This document shows positions 1-9,032 of a stretch of 64,000 nt of DNA, piece after piece. A program made the translations under genes and the position numbers. Position 1 is the first letter of the stretch, and each line of letters opens with the position of its first letter. The stretch lies in assembly GCA_020024455.1 (NCBI GenBank), contig JAHHTU010000005.1:1-64000 (forward strand). The letters are read 5' to 3'. Source of the DNA: Anaerotignum sp. (GTDB taxonomy: Bacteria > Bacillota > Clostridia > Lachnospirales > Anaerotignaceae). The notes below the pieces were generated by a model. The model saw only the letters and a list, made by a program, of their open reading frames with translations. It was not told the DNA's origin and did not search any database.

Positions 1-115
1 GCCAAAAAAATCAGTCATTCTCAATAAAAAAATCTTATTTTCCTATTTTCTTAAAAATTATGTACGAAAAACTACACAAAATTCCCTGTATTTGTGGAAA
101 TTTTCACAGTTGGTA

Positions 116-143
116 TTGCTTTTCTTTCCAAAAGTGATATACT
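116..143 (+). promoter_or_regulatory. Candidate sigma-A promoter for the aminotransferase
   Basis: A -35-like TTGCTT (116-121) and a -10 TATACT (138-143) are separated by 16 bp. The transcript would have a leader of about 150 nt before the ATG at 301, in which I recognise no known riboswitch. The upstream 115 bases are AT-rich and hold no gene I can support. Confidence 0.5.
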
Positions 144-300
144 AATAATGCAAATAGAAGTGTGTTTTGCTGTTTTTCGTGGTGATATTGAATAGTGATA
201 ACTATTTTATATCCATCTTCAAACAAGCGGCACTTTCTTTTCTTTGCAATCATTATTTTTGTATATTTACCATTATTATGGAAAAGGAGAAGTGAAAATC

Positions 301-1500
301 ATGAAATTATCTGACAGAGTGCAGGCAATGCAAAACTCCCCTATTCGTAAATTCAACCCCTTGGCTGCGGAAGCAAAAGCACAAGGTACTAAAATTTATC
401 ATTTGAACATTGGTCAGCCCGATATCGAAACACCTTCCGTATTCTTGGAAGCTATCAAAGGTTTTGACCAAAAAGTTTTGGCTTACGCTGAATCTTCAGG
501 TTTGCCTGAATTGCAGGACGCTATCATTGATTACTTCAAAACATTTAAAATGGATTTGGAAAGAAAAGACATTTTGATTACAAGTGGTGGTTCCGAAGCG
601 TTGACTTTGGTTTTCCTGTCCTTGATTAACCCTGGCGATGAAGTTATCGTTGCAGAACCTTACTACACAAACTACCTGACATTCATTCAGGCTGCTGACG
701 GTGTTGTAAGACCTGTAACTACATACGCAGAAGAAGGTTACAAATACGCTATCAAAGAAAGATTGGAAGCTGCTGTAACAGACAAAACAAAAATGATTTC
801 TATTGTAAACCCCGGTAACCCCACAGGTTGCATTTTGTCCAGAGAAGACATGAGAGTGATTTGCGATTTTGCAAAAGAACATGATTTGTGGATTTTGGCT
901 GACGAAGTTTACAGAGAATTTGCATATGACGGCAGAGAAATGACATCTTTCGGTCAATACGAAGATGTTGCTGACAGAGTGATTGTGATTGACTCTGTTT
1001 CCAAAAGATTCTCCGCTTGCGGCGCTCGTATCGGTTGCATCGTTTGCAAAAACGAAGAATTCATGGCAAATGTCATGAAAATTGCTATGGGTCGTCTGTG
1101 CTGCCCTACATTGGAAATGGTTGGCGCAACTGCTCTGTACAAATTGGATCCTTCCTTCTTTGATGAAGTTAGAGCAGAATACGAAAAAAGACGTGATGTT
1201 TCTTACGAAGCATTGAAAAAAATCCCCGGTGTTGTATGTGAAAAACCCGGCGGTGCATTCTACATCACCTGCAAATTGCCCGTAGAAAGCACAGAAGATT
1301 TGCTGTTGTTCTTGTTGAAAGAATTCAGAGATAACAACGAAACTGTTATGTATGCACCTGCGGAAGGTTTCTATGCAACAGAAGGCTTGGGCAAAGATGA
1401 ATTGCGTATTGCTTACATCTTGAATGCAGAAGATATGGCAAGAGGTATCGAATTGCTGGGCAAAGGTCTTGCAGCATACAAAGCAAAAGGCGGCAAATAA
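301..1500 (+). CDS. PLP-dependent aminotransferase, AspC/AspB type (399 aa)
   Basis: A cytosolic fold-type I aminotransferase that probably exchanges an amino group between an amino acid such as aspartate and 2-oxoglutarate. Visible marks are NPGNPTG at residues 170-176, the cofactor-binding Asp201 in ADEVYREF, and the Schiff-base Lys235 in DSVSKRFSACG. The length is normal for the family. The ATG at 301 is chosen because AAAAGGAGAAG sits just upstream; an in-frame TTG at 244 has no ribosome site. It is monocistronic, with its own promoter candidate and a terminator at 1540. The exact substrate cannot be read from the sequence. Confidence 0.93.
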   Translation: MKLSDRVQAMQNSPIRKFNPLAAEAKAQGTKIYHLNIGQPDIETPSVFLEAIKGFDQKVLAYAESSGLPELQDAIIDYFKTFKMDLERKDILITSGGSEALTLVFLSLINPGDEVIVAEPYYTNYLTFIQAADGVVRPVTTYAEEGYKYAIKERLEAAVTDKTKMISIVNPGNPTGCILSREDMRVICDFAKEHDLWILADEVYREFAYDGREMTSFGQYEDVADRVIVIDSVSKRFSACGARIGCIVCKNEEFMANVMKIAMGRLCCPTLEMVGATALYKLDPSFFDEVRAEYEKRRDVSYEALKKIPGVVCEKPGGAFYITCKLPVESTEDLLLFLLKEFRDNNETVMYAPAEGFYATEGLGKDELRIAYILNAEDMARGIELLGKGLAAYKAKGGK

Positions 1501-1539
1501 TTTGATTTTCCATTGAACATTGCTTTTTGATAAAAAATA

Positions 1540-1577
1540 AAACCAAGGGAAACAGCTTGTTTCTCTTGGTTTTTTTA
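1540..1577. terminator. Bidirectional intrinsic terminator
   Basis: A 13-bp stem (1542-1554 with 1558-1570, one G-T pair) has a 3-nt loop. T runs on one side and A runs on the other let it serve both the aminotransferase and the converging trmL. Confidence 0.85.
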
Positions 1578-1580
1578 TGC

Positions 1581-2081
1581 TCATTCCACCTCGGTCCAGC
1601 GATGGTGGTGCAACTCTCCTTGTTGTAACATATTCGGAAACCCTTGTTGTCTGCGTGCTTCATACACCACAATCGCTACCGCATTGGACAAGTTCAAACT
1701 TCTTGCCGCCTCCAACATGGGAATACGAATAGAATGTTCCGGATATTGCAACAAAATTTCCTCCGGAATACCGGCACTTTCCTTCCCAAACATAATGTAA
1801 TCATTTTCACCATATGTGACGTCAGTGTATACGTGTTTTGCCTTTGTGGTTGCCAGCCACAAATTGGCATTTGGATTTTTTTCCAGAAAATCAGCAAAAT
1901 TTTCATAATAACGGATATCCAATAAATTCCAATAATCCAATCCTGCTCGTTTCAAATACTTATCCTCTACCGAAAATCCCAGCGGTTGAATCAAATGCAA
2001 CACCACATCTGTCACCGCACAAGTTCTTGCGATATTGCCTGCATTTTGTGGAATTTCAGGCTCTAACAATACAACGTGCAT
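1581..2081 (-). CDS. trmL: tRNA (cytidine(34)-2'-O)-methyltransferase TrmL (166 aa)
   Basis: A SPOUT-class enzyme that 2'-O-methylates the wobble nucleotide of certain leucine tRNAs using S-adenosylmethionine. The N-terminus LLEPEIPQNAGNIARTC is the family signature, and the C-terminal knot motifs MFGKESAGIP and IPM..ARSLNLSNAVAI are intact. Two consecutive ATGs exist. The second (2081) is 6 bp from AGGAGG and is preferred; the first (2084) would be only 3 bp away. It stands alone, convergent with the aminotransferase. Confidence 0.93.
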   Translation of the reverse strand: MHVVLLEPEIPQNAGNIARTCAVTDVVLHLIQPLGFSVEDKYLKRAGLDYWNLLDIRYYENFADFLEKNPNANLWLATTKAKHVYTDVTYGENDYIMFGKESAGIPEEILLQYPEHSIRIPMLEAARSLNLSNAVAIVVYEARRQQGFPNMLQQGELHHHRWTEVE

Positions 2082-2161
2082 CATACTCCTCCTTTTTTCC
2101 TATCATTTGTTCAAAATTTTAGCATAAAATTACATCAAATTCAATATTGCACAATTTTCTC

Positions 2162-2215
2162 TTGACGAATTCCTTATTGTATATTATTATTAAATAACAA
2201 TAATTATTTGTTAGG
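2162..2215 (+). promoter_or_regulatory. Promoter and possible autoregulatory operator of the Fur-family gene
   Basis: TTGACG (2162-2167) and TATTAT (2185-2190) are spaced by 17 bp. The next bases, 2191-2215, are an AT-rich imperfect palindrome centred on AATAATTATT that resembles PerR/Fur boxes. A Fur-family protein bound there would block its own transcription start. The operator role is inferred from position and symmetry. Confidence 0.6.
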
Positions 2216-2224
2216 AGGTTGCCT

Positions 2225-2650
2225 ATGAAAGAAACTGCTCAGATTTTACGAGAAAAAGGCTTGAAGGTGACGCCTCAAAGAATTGCTGTTTATAATATGC
2301 TGCTCAATACCCATGAGCACCCCAATGCGGAAACCATATACCGCACATTGGAAGAAACCAATCCTACCATGAGTTTAGCCACTGTTTATAAGACATTGGA
2401 TTATTTCAAACATTTGGGGTTGGTGCAAGAATTAAATGTCGGTGAAGGTAGTGCACGTTATGATGCAATCGTGCATTGTCACCCACACACGGTTTGTACT
2501 TGCTGTGGTGCAGTCACAGACTTGGATAACGTGGAATTGACCGATTTGCATAACAAACTTTCTGCACCATTGGATTTTGAAGTAGAATGTGAACAGTTAA
2601 TTCTTTATGGTAAATGTGCAAAATGTTTGCATAATGCCGAAAGTGCCTAA
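2225..2650 (+). CDS. Fur-family transcriptional regulator, PerR-like (141 aa)
   Basis: A metal-dependent DNA-binding repressor. The N-terminal winged helix includes LKVTPQRIAVYNML and SLATVYKTLDYF. The C-terminal dimerisation part has the structural-zinc pair CTCCG and a second pair CAKC near the end. HPHTVCTCCG resembles the peroxide-sensing PerR group, though Fur or Zur cannot be excluded. The start is ATG 2225, 6 bp after AGGAGG; an upstream in-frame TTG at 2219 abuts the ribosome site. It is monocistronic and followed by a strong terminator. Confidence 0.9.
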   Translation: MKETAQILREKGLKVTPQRIAVYNMLLNTHEHPNAETIYRTLEETNPTMSLATVYKTLDYFKHLGLVQELNVGEGSARYDAIVHCHPHTVCTCCGAVTDLDNVELTDLHNKLSAPLDFEVECEQLILYGKCAKCLHNAESA

Positions 2651-2654
2651 CAAA

Positions 2655-2686
2655 AAATACCACTCTTTTGAGTGGTATTTTTTTTA
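2655..2686. terminator. Intrinsic terminator between fur-type gene and gntR
   Basis: A perfect 10-bp stem AATACCACTC/GAGTGGTATT with a TTTT loop is followed by a T run. It is placed to end both convergent transcripts. Confidence 0.88.
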
Positions 2687-2687
2687 C

Positions 2688-3374
2688 TCAATTTTTGCCT
2701 TCTTTGTTGCGTACTGCGTGTAATATAAATTCTGTATGGTATTTGATATGTCCCTGTGCAACGGTTGTGCCTTCGGCTGCGTCATGGCTTTCAATCGCAC
2801 GAATGATGCTTTTGTGATGTGCCACAATCGCAGGAATAGAAGAATCCAGTTTCAAATGTGCCATACGATAACGATACAGCTGAATTTGCAGGTTTTTGAA
2901 AATCTGTATCAATTTTTCATTATCTGTCGCACCAAAAATCACATTGTGGAACTGTTCGTCAATATCTGCAATATCTTCCAATGATTTTTCTGCAATCGCT
3001 TTTTCAAATTTGCTTTCCAATGCTTTCAATTCTGTCAGTGTTTCCGGTGTCATATTTTTACAAGCCAAACCGGTTGCCAGACCTTCCAAAACCCCTCTGA
3101 CTTCCAAAATATTGATAATATCTTTTTCGCTCATATCCAACACTTGTGCGCCTTTTCTTGGCACCAATTCCACCAAATTTTCCAATTCCAGCATACGCAG
3201 TGCTTCTCTGACAGGTGTACGGCTTACGCCCAATTTTTCTGCCAACTGATTTTCCATCAATCTTTCTCCCGGAACCAATTTCCCTGTCAAAATTGCATCA
3301 CGCAAAGTGTTGAATACCACATCTCTCAATGGAAGATATTCATTGGAATTGATATTAAATTTTGTGTCTGTCAT
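2688..3374 (-). CDS. GntR-family regulator, FadR/FCD subfamily (228 aa)
   Basis: A one-component transcription factor. The N-terminal winged helix (about residues 15-75) includes ENQLAEKLGVSRTPVREAL. The C-terminal all-helical FCD domain has the expected metal-binding pattern, an Asp and His in DIDEQFHNVIF and a later His in AHHKSI. The effector is unknown, but FCD regulators usually sense small carboxylic acids. The start is the ATG preceded by GAGAGGAG. The first 20 bp overlap the 3' end of ispE, so the two are probably co-transcribed and translationally coupled. Confidence 0.88.
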   Translation of the reverse strand: MTDTKFNINSNEYLPLRDVVFNTLRDAILTGKLVPGERLMENQLAEKLGVSRTPVREALRMLELENLVELVPRKGAQVLDMSEKDIINILEVRGVLEGLATGLACKNMTPETLTELKALESKFEKAIAEKSLEDIADIDEQFHNVIFGATDNEKLIQIFKNLQIQLYRYRMAHLKLDSSIPAIVAHHKSIIRAIESHDAAEGTTVAQGHIKYHTEFILHAVRNKEGKN

Positions 3375-4272
3375 ACTGTTTTCTCCTCTCGTGCTTTTCC
3401 CGTGACACATGGTAAATCTTTGTCACAAATACATCTTTCATCGCAAATTTTTGTCTTATCATTTTGGCTGCTTTTTTTGCAGTTTCTTTCTCTGTAAATA
3501 ACGCAAACACAGTCGGGCCGCTTCCGCTCATCAATGTTCCCACCGCACCATGTTCCAAAAATGCTTGTTTGATTTCTGCAATTTTGGGTACCATCGGTAT
3601 GGTCACATCTTCCAATACATTTGCCAACAACTGCCCAATTTTATCTACATCTTGTTGTGCAATGGCTTTCAACATGGCTTTTGTATCTGGGTGGTACTCC
3701 ACCTTGTCCCATTGTAACGTTTGGTATACTTTTGCCGTAGACACCCCCACAGGCAATTTTGCCAACACCACATGGCAAATAGGACACGCAGGAGAAATAT
3801 TGGTCAATTCCTCACCCAAACCTTTTGCCAAAACCGTTCCCCGTCTGACACAATAAGGAATATCCGTCCCCATCGTCAAAGCCAATTCTTCCAATTTCCG
3901 ACGAGAAAGCCCCAGTTTGCATAACTGATTGATGCCCACAAGCACCGCTGCACAGTCTGCACTGCCGCCGGCAAGCCCTGCTGCCACAGGAATTCTTTTG
4001 TCAATGCTAATGCAGAACCCTCCTTTGATGCCATATGTTTGCCGCATCAAATTTGCCGCACGCCAAGCCAAATTCCTTTCATCTGTTGGCAACCAAGCCA
4101 CATTGGCATACAAACGGATTTCATCTTCTGCAATCCGCTTGATTGTGATTTCGTCGTATAGCCCCACAGTTTGCATAATCATTTCCAATTCGTGGTAACC
4201 ATTTTCTCTTTTTCCTACGACATCTAATGTCAAATTGATTTTCGCTCGTGCTTTCAGCTTAATTTCTTCCAC
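3355..4272 (-). CDS. ispE: 4-diphosphocytidyl-2-C-methyl-D-erythritol kinase (305 aa)
   Basis: A GHMP-family kinase of the non-mevalonate isoprenoid pathway. It phosphorylates the 2-hydroxyl of CDP-methylerythritol with ATP. The N-terminal motif KARAKINLTLDVVGKRENGYH and the ATP-binding PVAAGLAGGSADCAA (residues 95-109) are diagnostic, and MSGSGPTVFALF near the C-terminus is the third GHMP motif. The protein runs slightly longer than usual because a basic tail extends into the start of gntR. Confidence 0.96.
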   Translation of the reverse strand: MEEIKLKARAKINLTLDVVGKRENGYHELEMIMQTVGLYDEITIKRIAEDEIRLYANVAWLPTDERNLAWRAANLMRQTYGIKGGFCISIDKRIPVAAGLAGGSADCAAVLVGINQLCKLGLSRRKLEELALTMGTDIPYCVRRGTVLAKGLGEELTNISPACPICHVVLAKLPVGVSTAKVYQTLQWDKVEYHPDTKAMLKAIAQQDVDKIGQLLANVLEDVTIPMVPKIAEIKQAFLEHGAVGTLMSGSGPTVFALFTEKETAKKAAKMIRQKFAMKDVFVTKIYHVSREKHERRKQYDRHKI

Positions 4273-4443
4273 ACTATTCCCTCGTTTTTTTTATACTGTA
4301 TACACTATTGTACCGAAATTTACACAAAGAAACAAGACACAGATTATACAAAAAAATACAACTTCTTCTGTCAAAAAATGCTTAATCCTTTGAGAATCGG
4401 TTTGATTTTATCCATTTTTTGAAAAAAATTATTGTATTTTACC

Positions 4444-4478
4444 AAAAAAGACCACATCAAAGAAATGTGGTCTTTTCC
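4444..4478 (-). terminator. Intrinsic terminator after lysC
   Basis: An 11-bp stem AAAGACCACAT/ATGTGGTCTTT lies just beyond the lysC stop and is followed by a U tract in the minus-strand transcript. The rest of the 220-bp gap up to ispE is AT-rich and shows nothing else. Confidence 0.88.
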
Positions 4479-4492
4479 AAAAAATGTATGGC

Positions 4493-5719
4493 TTATTCCG
4501 CTCTCATATTCACAGATGCCAACTTAAATCTATCATGTACAGCAATCATTGCTTCGTCTACGTCTTTTTTGGCAATCAACAATGTGATTTTGATTTCAGA
4601 TGTGGAAATCATTTGAATATTCACACCTGCATCATACATCGCTTCAAAGAACATCGCTGCAACACCGGGGTTGCTTGCCATACCCGCACCCACAACAGAA
4701 AGTTTTGCAACATCATCATCATGTGCAATTTCTTGTGCAGTCAGGCGTTCTTTGTTTTCTTCCAATGCTTTCAATGCAATATCCAAATCATCTGTTCCAA
4801 TGGTAAAGGAAATATCCTGTCTGCCTTCATGCCCTGTGGATTGCAAGATAATATCCACACTGACTTTTTCTCTTGCCATCAAATCAAAGATTTCAAATGC
4901 TTTTCCGGGTTCGTCTTTGATACCCATGATTGAAATACGAGACACATTTTTATCCGCTGCAACGCCGCTTACCAGCATTCTTTCCATTTTGCAATCCTCC
5001 TTCACTTCTGTACCTTTTGCATTTGTCATACTGGAACGTACCACCAGTTTTACATTGTATTTTTTTGCAACTTCTACGGAGCGACCATGTAATACTTTTG
5101 CACCCAAAGATGCTAATTCTAACATTTCGTCGTAACTGATTTCGTCCAATTTTCTTGCATCTTTGACAATACGAGGGTCAGCTGTGTATACACCTTCCAC
5201 GTCTGTATAAATTTCACAAAGGTCTGCGTGCAACGCTGCTGCCAATGCGACTGCGGACGTATCAGAACCACCACGTCCCAATGTGGTCACATCGCCCAAG
5301 CTGTTTATCCCTTGGAAGCCTGTAACCAACACAATGTTGCCTCTTTCCAATTCATTTTCAATACGTTCTGCATGAATTTTTTTAATTCTTGCATTACTAT
5401 AAGCATTTGTTGTTTCAATGCCCACCTGTGTCGCATTCAAAGAAACTGCTCTGCTGCCCAAAGCATTGATTGCCATTGCCATCAACGCCACAGACTGCTG
5501 TTCCCCTGTTGACAACAACATATCCATTTCTCTACGGCTTGGTGTCGGATTGATTTCTTTTGCTTTTGCAATCAAACCATCTGTGGTTTTGCCCTGTGCA
5601 GACAGTACCACAACCATGTCATTTCCAGCCTCTTTTGCCGCAATAATCTGCTTTGCAACATGAAAGACTCTTTCAGCGTCAGCAACAGAACTGCCGCCAT
5701 ATTTTTGCACAATCAACAT
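4493..5719 (-). CDS. lysC: Aspartate kinase (408 aa)
   Basis: Phosphorylates L-aspartate, the first step to lysine, threonine and methionine. The N-terminal kinase signature is VQKYGGSSV (residues 4-12), and TTLGRGGSDTSAVALA is the aspartate/ATP-binding region. The last 150 residues are two ACT domains, so allosteric feedback by lysine and/or threonine is likely. The 408-aa length matches the monofunctional class. It follows thrB by 16 bp in an apparent ACT-thrB-lysC operon. Confidence 0.96.
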   Translation of the reverse strand: MLIVQKYGGSSVADAERVFHVAKQIIAAKEAGNDMVVVLSAQGKTTDGLIAKAKEINPTPSRREMDMLLSTGEQQSVALMAMAINALGSRAVSLNATQVGIETTNAYSNARIKKIHAERIENELERGNIVLVTGFQGINSLGDVTTLGRGGSDTSAVALAAALHADLCEIYTDVEGVYTADPRIVKDARKLDEISYDEMLELASLGAKVLHGRSVEVAKKYNVKLVVRSSMTNAKGTEVKEDCKMERMLVSGVAADKNVSRISIMGIKDEPGKAFEIFDLMAREKVSVDIILQSTGHEGRQDISFTIGTDDLDIALKALEENKERLTAQEIAHDDDVAKLSVVGAGMASNPGVAAMFFEAMYDAGVNIQMISTSEIKITLLIAKKDVDEAMIAVHDRFKLASVNMRAE

Positions 5720-5735
5720 CTTCTACTTCCTCCTG

Positions 5736-6641
5736 TCATTCTGTCACGACTGTTGCACCCTCTTTGTCGGCAGATAACAACGTCAACTGCCAATCATCGG
5801 GAAGAGTTTGCAAATAGGTGGACATTTTATTTCGGAACTCTTCTGCGTGTTCTTTTGTCACCATTGCCATCAACGTAGAGCCTGCCCCACTTAAATAACA
5901 AGCAATCGCACCACATTTTTTTGCATTTCCAAAAATTTCTTCCATATGCGGAATTAACACTTTGCGATATGGTTGATGAATTTTATCGTCCATGGCAACT
6001 TCCAAATTTTCATATTTTCCTGTTAAAATAGATGCCACCAGTAATGCTGCCCTTGACACATTATACACAACATCTTGTCTGTCGTAATGCGGTGGCAAAA
6101 CACTTCTGGAACTCTTTGTAGAAACAGGAAAATTTGGCACTATTATAGCAAATAATAAATCGTCGGGCAACTCTAAACGCACATATTCCATACTTTTTTC
6201 TGTCAAAACGCCTGTAACCATGCTTCCAAAAAAAGCAGGATTGGAATTATCGGGGTGTCCTTCGATTTTTGCTGCCATTTTTGCCAAATCATCTTTTGTG
6301 TACGGATTGCCTGCCAATGTATTTGCTGCCAAAAGTCCTGCCACAATACAAGCTGCACTGCTGCCCAATCCTCTTGCCATCGGAATATCATCGAATTGCG
6401 TCAAACGCACGGCAGGCATTGGTTTGCCCAATGTTTCAAAAAACTGTTGCATGGTTTGATAAATCAAATTTTTTTCATCTGTGGGAATTGCAATACTCTG
6501 TTCTTTTTTGATGATAATTTCAAACCCTTGCTCTATCGGCTCCACTTCCAAATAATTGTATAGCTGCACCGCAACACCAATGCTGTCAAACCCCGGCCCC
6601 ATATTTGCCGAAGTTGCCGGCACTTTTACTTTTACTTTCAT
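5736..6641 (-). CDS. thrB: Homoserine kinase (301 aa)
   Basis: A GHMP kinase that makes O-phosphohomoserine for threonine synthesis. The N-terminus VPATSANMGPGFDSIG and the ATP loop PMARGLGSSAA (residues 87-97) identify it. The C-terminal motif SGAGSTLMAM is also intact. The start is ATG 6641, preceded by GGAGG at 8 bp; an upstream in-frame start would extend it by 12 residues without a ribosome site. It lies between the ACT-domain gene and lysC. Homoserine dehydrogenase, which makes its substrate, is absent from the window. Confidence 0.96.
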   Translation of the reverse strand: MKVKVKVPATSANMGPGFDSIGVAVQLYNYLEVEPIEQGFEIIIKKEQSIAIPTDEKNLIYQTMQQFFETLGKPMPAVRLTQFDDIPMARGLGSSAACIVAGLLAANTLAGNPYTKDDLAKMAAKIEGHPDNSNPAFFGSMVTGVLTEKSMEYVRLELPDDLLFAIIVPNFPVSTKSSRSVLPPHYDRQDVVYNVSRAALLVASILTGKYENLEVAMDDKIHQPYRKVLIPHMEEIFGNAKKCGAIACYLSGAGSTLMAMVTKEHAEEFRNKMSTYLQTLPDDWQLTLLSADKEGATVVTE

Positions 6642-6716
6642 TGTACACACCCTCCGTTCTGTTCTGTCAAGGGACAAAAGAAAAAGTATGCCGTATCAAC
6701 GGCATACGCTTTGCCA

Positions 6717-7160
6717 TTATTCTCTACCAATAATACTAATGGATTGTACGCCCTGCATTTTTTCTAATTGCAGCATCAATCTGCCAAATTCTCCCTGCAT
6801 TTCATTTGTTTCAATGGTAATGGTCACATTGGCAATCCCATTGATGGGAATGGTCTGGTTGATGGTCAATATATTTGCACCTTCTGTGGCAATACAGTTT
6901 AATACCGTTGACAACAGCCCCGGCGTATCATCTAAATTGGTTGCAATGGTAACGGTTTTTCCTCTTGTATTTTCATACAGAGGGTGTACCGCATCTCTGT
7001 ATTTGTAAAATGCACTGCGGCTAATGCCCACACGACTGACTGCATCTTGTACTGTTTTTTCTTTTTTACTTTCTAACAGATTTTTCACTTCCATTACCTT
7101 CAAAAAAATTTCTGGCAATACACTTTTGTCCACAATAAAGAAATTTTTATCTTCTTTCAT
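6717..7160 (-). CDS. ACT domain-containing protein, PheB/UPF0735 type (147 aa)
   Basis: The protein has an N-terminal helix-turn-helix-like segment (VQDAVSRVGISRSAFYKYRD, about residues 35-54) and a C-terminal ACT domain (about 70-145, VTIATNLDDTPGLLSTVLN). ACT domains bind amino acids, and this family often sits beside homoserine-pathway genes. It heads the thrB-lysC cluster, which suggests an amino-acid-responsive regulatory role, though none is proven. AGGGGAG lies 7 bp before the ATG. Upstream in-frame codons run into a low-complexity AT-rich region and were not used. Confidence 0.88.
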   Translation of the reverse strand: MKEDKNFFIVDKSVLPEIFLKVMEVKNLLESKKEKTVQDAVSRVGISRSAFYKYRDAVHPLYENTRGKTVTIATNLDDTPGLLSTVLNCIATEGANILTINQTIPINGIANVTITIETNEMQGEFGRLMLQLEKMQGVQSISIIGRE

Positions 7161-7358
7161 GAGTTTTCTCCCCTTTGTTGTTTTTGTATTGCATACATTT
7201 GTTCCCAATACAAGGAATATACCATATTCTGCAACACGTTTCAACATGGTTTTCTGTGTTTTTTCATAAACAAAATACTTTCTGTCTTTTGCACAAAAAC
7301 CTTTTTCTTTTTTTGTCTTTCTTTTGTATAATTGCCAATTGTTTTTTCTATGCAATTC

Positions 7359-7387
7359 TTCACAATTTTTTGTTTTTCTGTTACAAT
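7359..7387 (+). promoter_or_regulatory. Candidate promoter in the ACT/unknown divergent region
   Basis: TTCACA (7359-7364) and TACAAT (7382-7387) are spaced by 17 bp and point toward the gene at 7445. The 284-bp divergent region 7161-7444 must also hold the minus-strand ACT-thrB-lysC promoter, which I could not fix. Confidence 0.4.
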
Positions 7388-7444
7388 AAAAGATAATGAT
7401 TTTTTATCAAGAAACCCAAAACCAATAAGGAGCTTTTTATTTTT

Positions 7445-9004
7445 ATGGATACAAATACCTCTGTTTCAGATGTTGCAAAACTGTTGGAACTTTTTACAAC
7501 GGAATACGAAAAGTATTTTTCACATATGGATACCACAGTACAAAAACCTTTGCTCCATCTTGCACCATTGGTGTTTGCAAAATGGTTTGATACCGCACTG
7601 GCAGAAGAAACCATACTCACCCCTGCAAACATCATCAACATGGAACTGGCAGACGAAAAAACAGAAGAACTGGCATATGTTTTGCACGTTGATGCAGAAA
7701 AACAAGGCTTGCAAAAATATCGTTTTTCTCTGGAACGTTACACCCTGAACAATCACCCTTTTCTTGCCGATTTGCAAACGGTATTGCGTTTTTGTCTACC
7801 GGATAAAACGGTGCAGGAAGATGGATTGCTTTTTGCAGAAGATGCAGACACTTGCAAAAAACAACTGCATTTTTCCGATGATTTTTATTTAGAGTATCTT
7901 ATGCGGTTATGTTATCAGTTGCAACTTTTCGAAACACTGCCGGCAATACACACCCATAAGATTACGAAATCATCTTCTTGTGAAACATTTTTTGCCCAAG
8001 ACAGCAAAACCATATTGCATACATTGCTTGTGGAAGGTTGTATATTAGCCGCTGAGCGTTTTCATACCATTATGAGTTTGGAGGCAGGCACGATTGACCA
8101 TACTTTCTTTTATGCGTATTTAACAGACCACCAAGAAATTGACCATATTTTTACGGATTTTTATGAGCAAGTCGGCATGGATTTGGCACCCATTTGGGAA
8201 AAATCTCCCGAAACATTATCATCAGAAGAACAGGCGATTCTTTCTTCTGTGGTATTTGCAGGTATCATGCTTTCCAAATGGTTCATCACGCCCATGAGTT
8301 TGTTTTTGCGTGTGATACGCCCCATACACTTTACCCCCACAAGGTTTTACCAAACCATAAACAATTTATCTGCATTATTGATTATGCAACATAATGTGGG
8401 GGCGGAACTGTTCACACCCCCCACATATTATAGTTTGACTGCTTTGGGTATGGCACTCACTGCGGGGGAAAAAGTTGGCGAAAACAAACAAAAAATGCCA
8501 CGCTCCATACCATTTGCACAATTATTGGAAGTCATCGCACCGGAAAACGAATTGCGTTTGTTTGAGGAAATGTTGCGTTGTGAAACCATACCGCAAATTT
8601 ATACATTTCATGTTGTGATGCAACAGGAGCAAACCCTTTGGAAAACCGTAGAAGTTTCCGTAGACCATGCATTGCATGATTTTTGTTGTGATATTTGCTC
8701 TGCATTTTGCATGGACGATGTCACAGACTACGTCTTGTCTGTACCAAACGAAACAGGATTTCCCATGTATTATGCACCGGCGTTTTCCAAGCGTGCCATC
8801 AACAAAACAAATACAATGATATTGCAGGATTTACACCCCACACAAGACACTGTGTGGACGCTCACGCCGCAACAGGACAAACACATGACTTTGACCATCA
8901 CATTACAAAAAAGCGAATCGGGCAGTCCCTATCGTATGTATCCCCGTGTCAAAGCCCAAAGCGAAAAAATATCCGCCTTGGAAGATATAGACGAAATTTA
9001 CTAA
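7445..9004 (+). CDS. Unknown protein with pRiA4b ORF-3-like C-terminal domain (519 aa)
   Basis: The N-terminal 370 residues match nothing I recognise. They are mostly helical and soluble with no signal peptide or obvious membrane span. Residues about 375-510 resemble the pRiA4b ORF-3-like family: YTFHVVMQQEQTLWKTVEV followed by LHDFCCDICSAF and a YPRVKAQ end. Proteins with that domain have no established biochemical function. AAGGAG is 12 bp before the ATG, longer than usual. The gene is divergent from the threonine cluster, and the CobD-like gene follows after 28 bp, probably in one transcript. Confidence 0.8.
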   Translation: MDTNTSVSDVAKLLELFTTEYEKYFSHMDTTVQKPLLHLAPLVFAKWFDTALAEETILTPANIINMELADEKTEELAYVLHVDAEKQGLQKYRFSLERYTLNNHPFLADLQTVLRFCLPDKTVQEDGLLFAEDADTCKKQLHFSDDFYLEYLMRLCYQLQLFETLPAIHTHKITKSSSCETFFAQDSKTILHTLLVEGCILAAERFHTIMSLEAGTIDHTFFYAYLTDHQEIDHIFTDFYEQVGMDLAPIWEKSPETLSSEEQAILSSVVFAGIMLSKWFITPMSLFLRVIRPIHFTPTRFYQTINNLSALLIMQHNVGAELFTPPTYYSLTALGMALTAGEKVGENKQKMPRSIPFAQLLEVIAPENELRLFEEMLRCETIPQIYTFHVVMQQEQTLWKTVEVSVDHALHDFCCDICSAFCMDDVTDYVLSVPNETGFPMYYAPAFSKRAINKTNTMILQDLHPTQDTVWTLTPQQDKHMTLTITLQKSESGSPYRMYPRVKAQSEKISALEDIDEIY

Positions 9005-9032
9005 ACATTAAACAAAGAAAGGATTTTGCGTT

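Noticed and set aside
496..1584. A 362-codon minus-strand reading frame opposite the aminotransferase
   Set aside because: Its composition is extreme in Cys, Phe and Ser, it has no ribosome site, and it is the mirror of the strongly supported aminotransferase frame.
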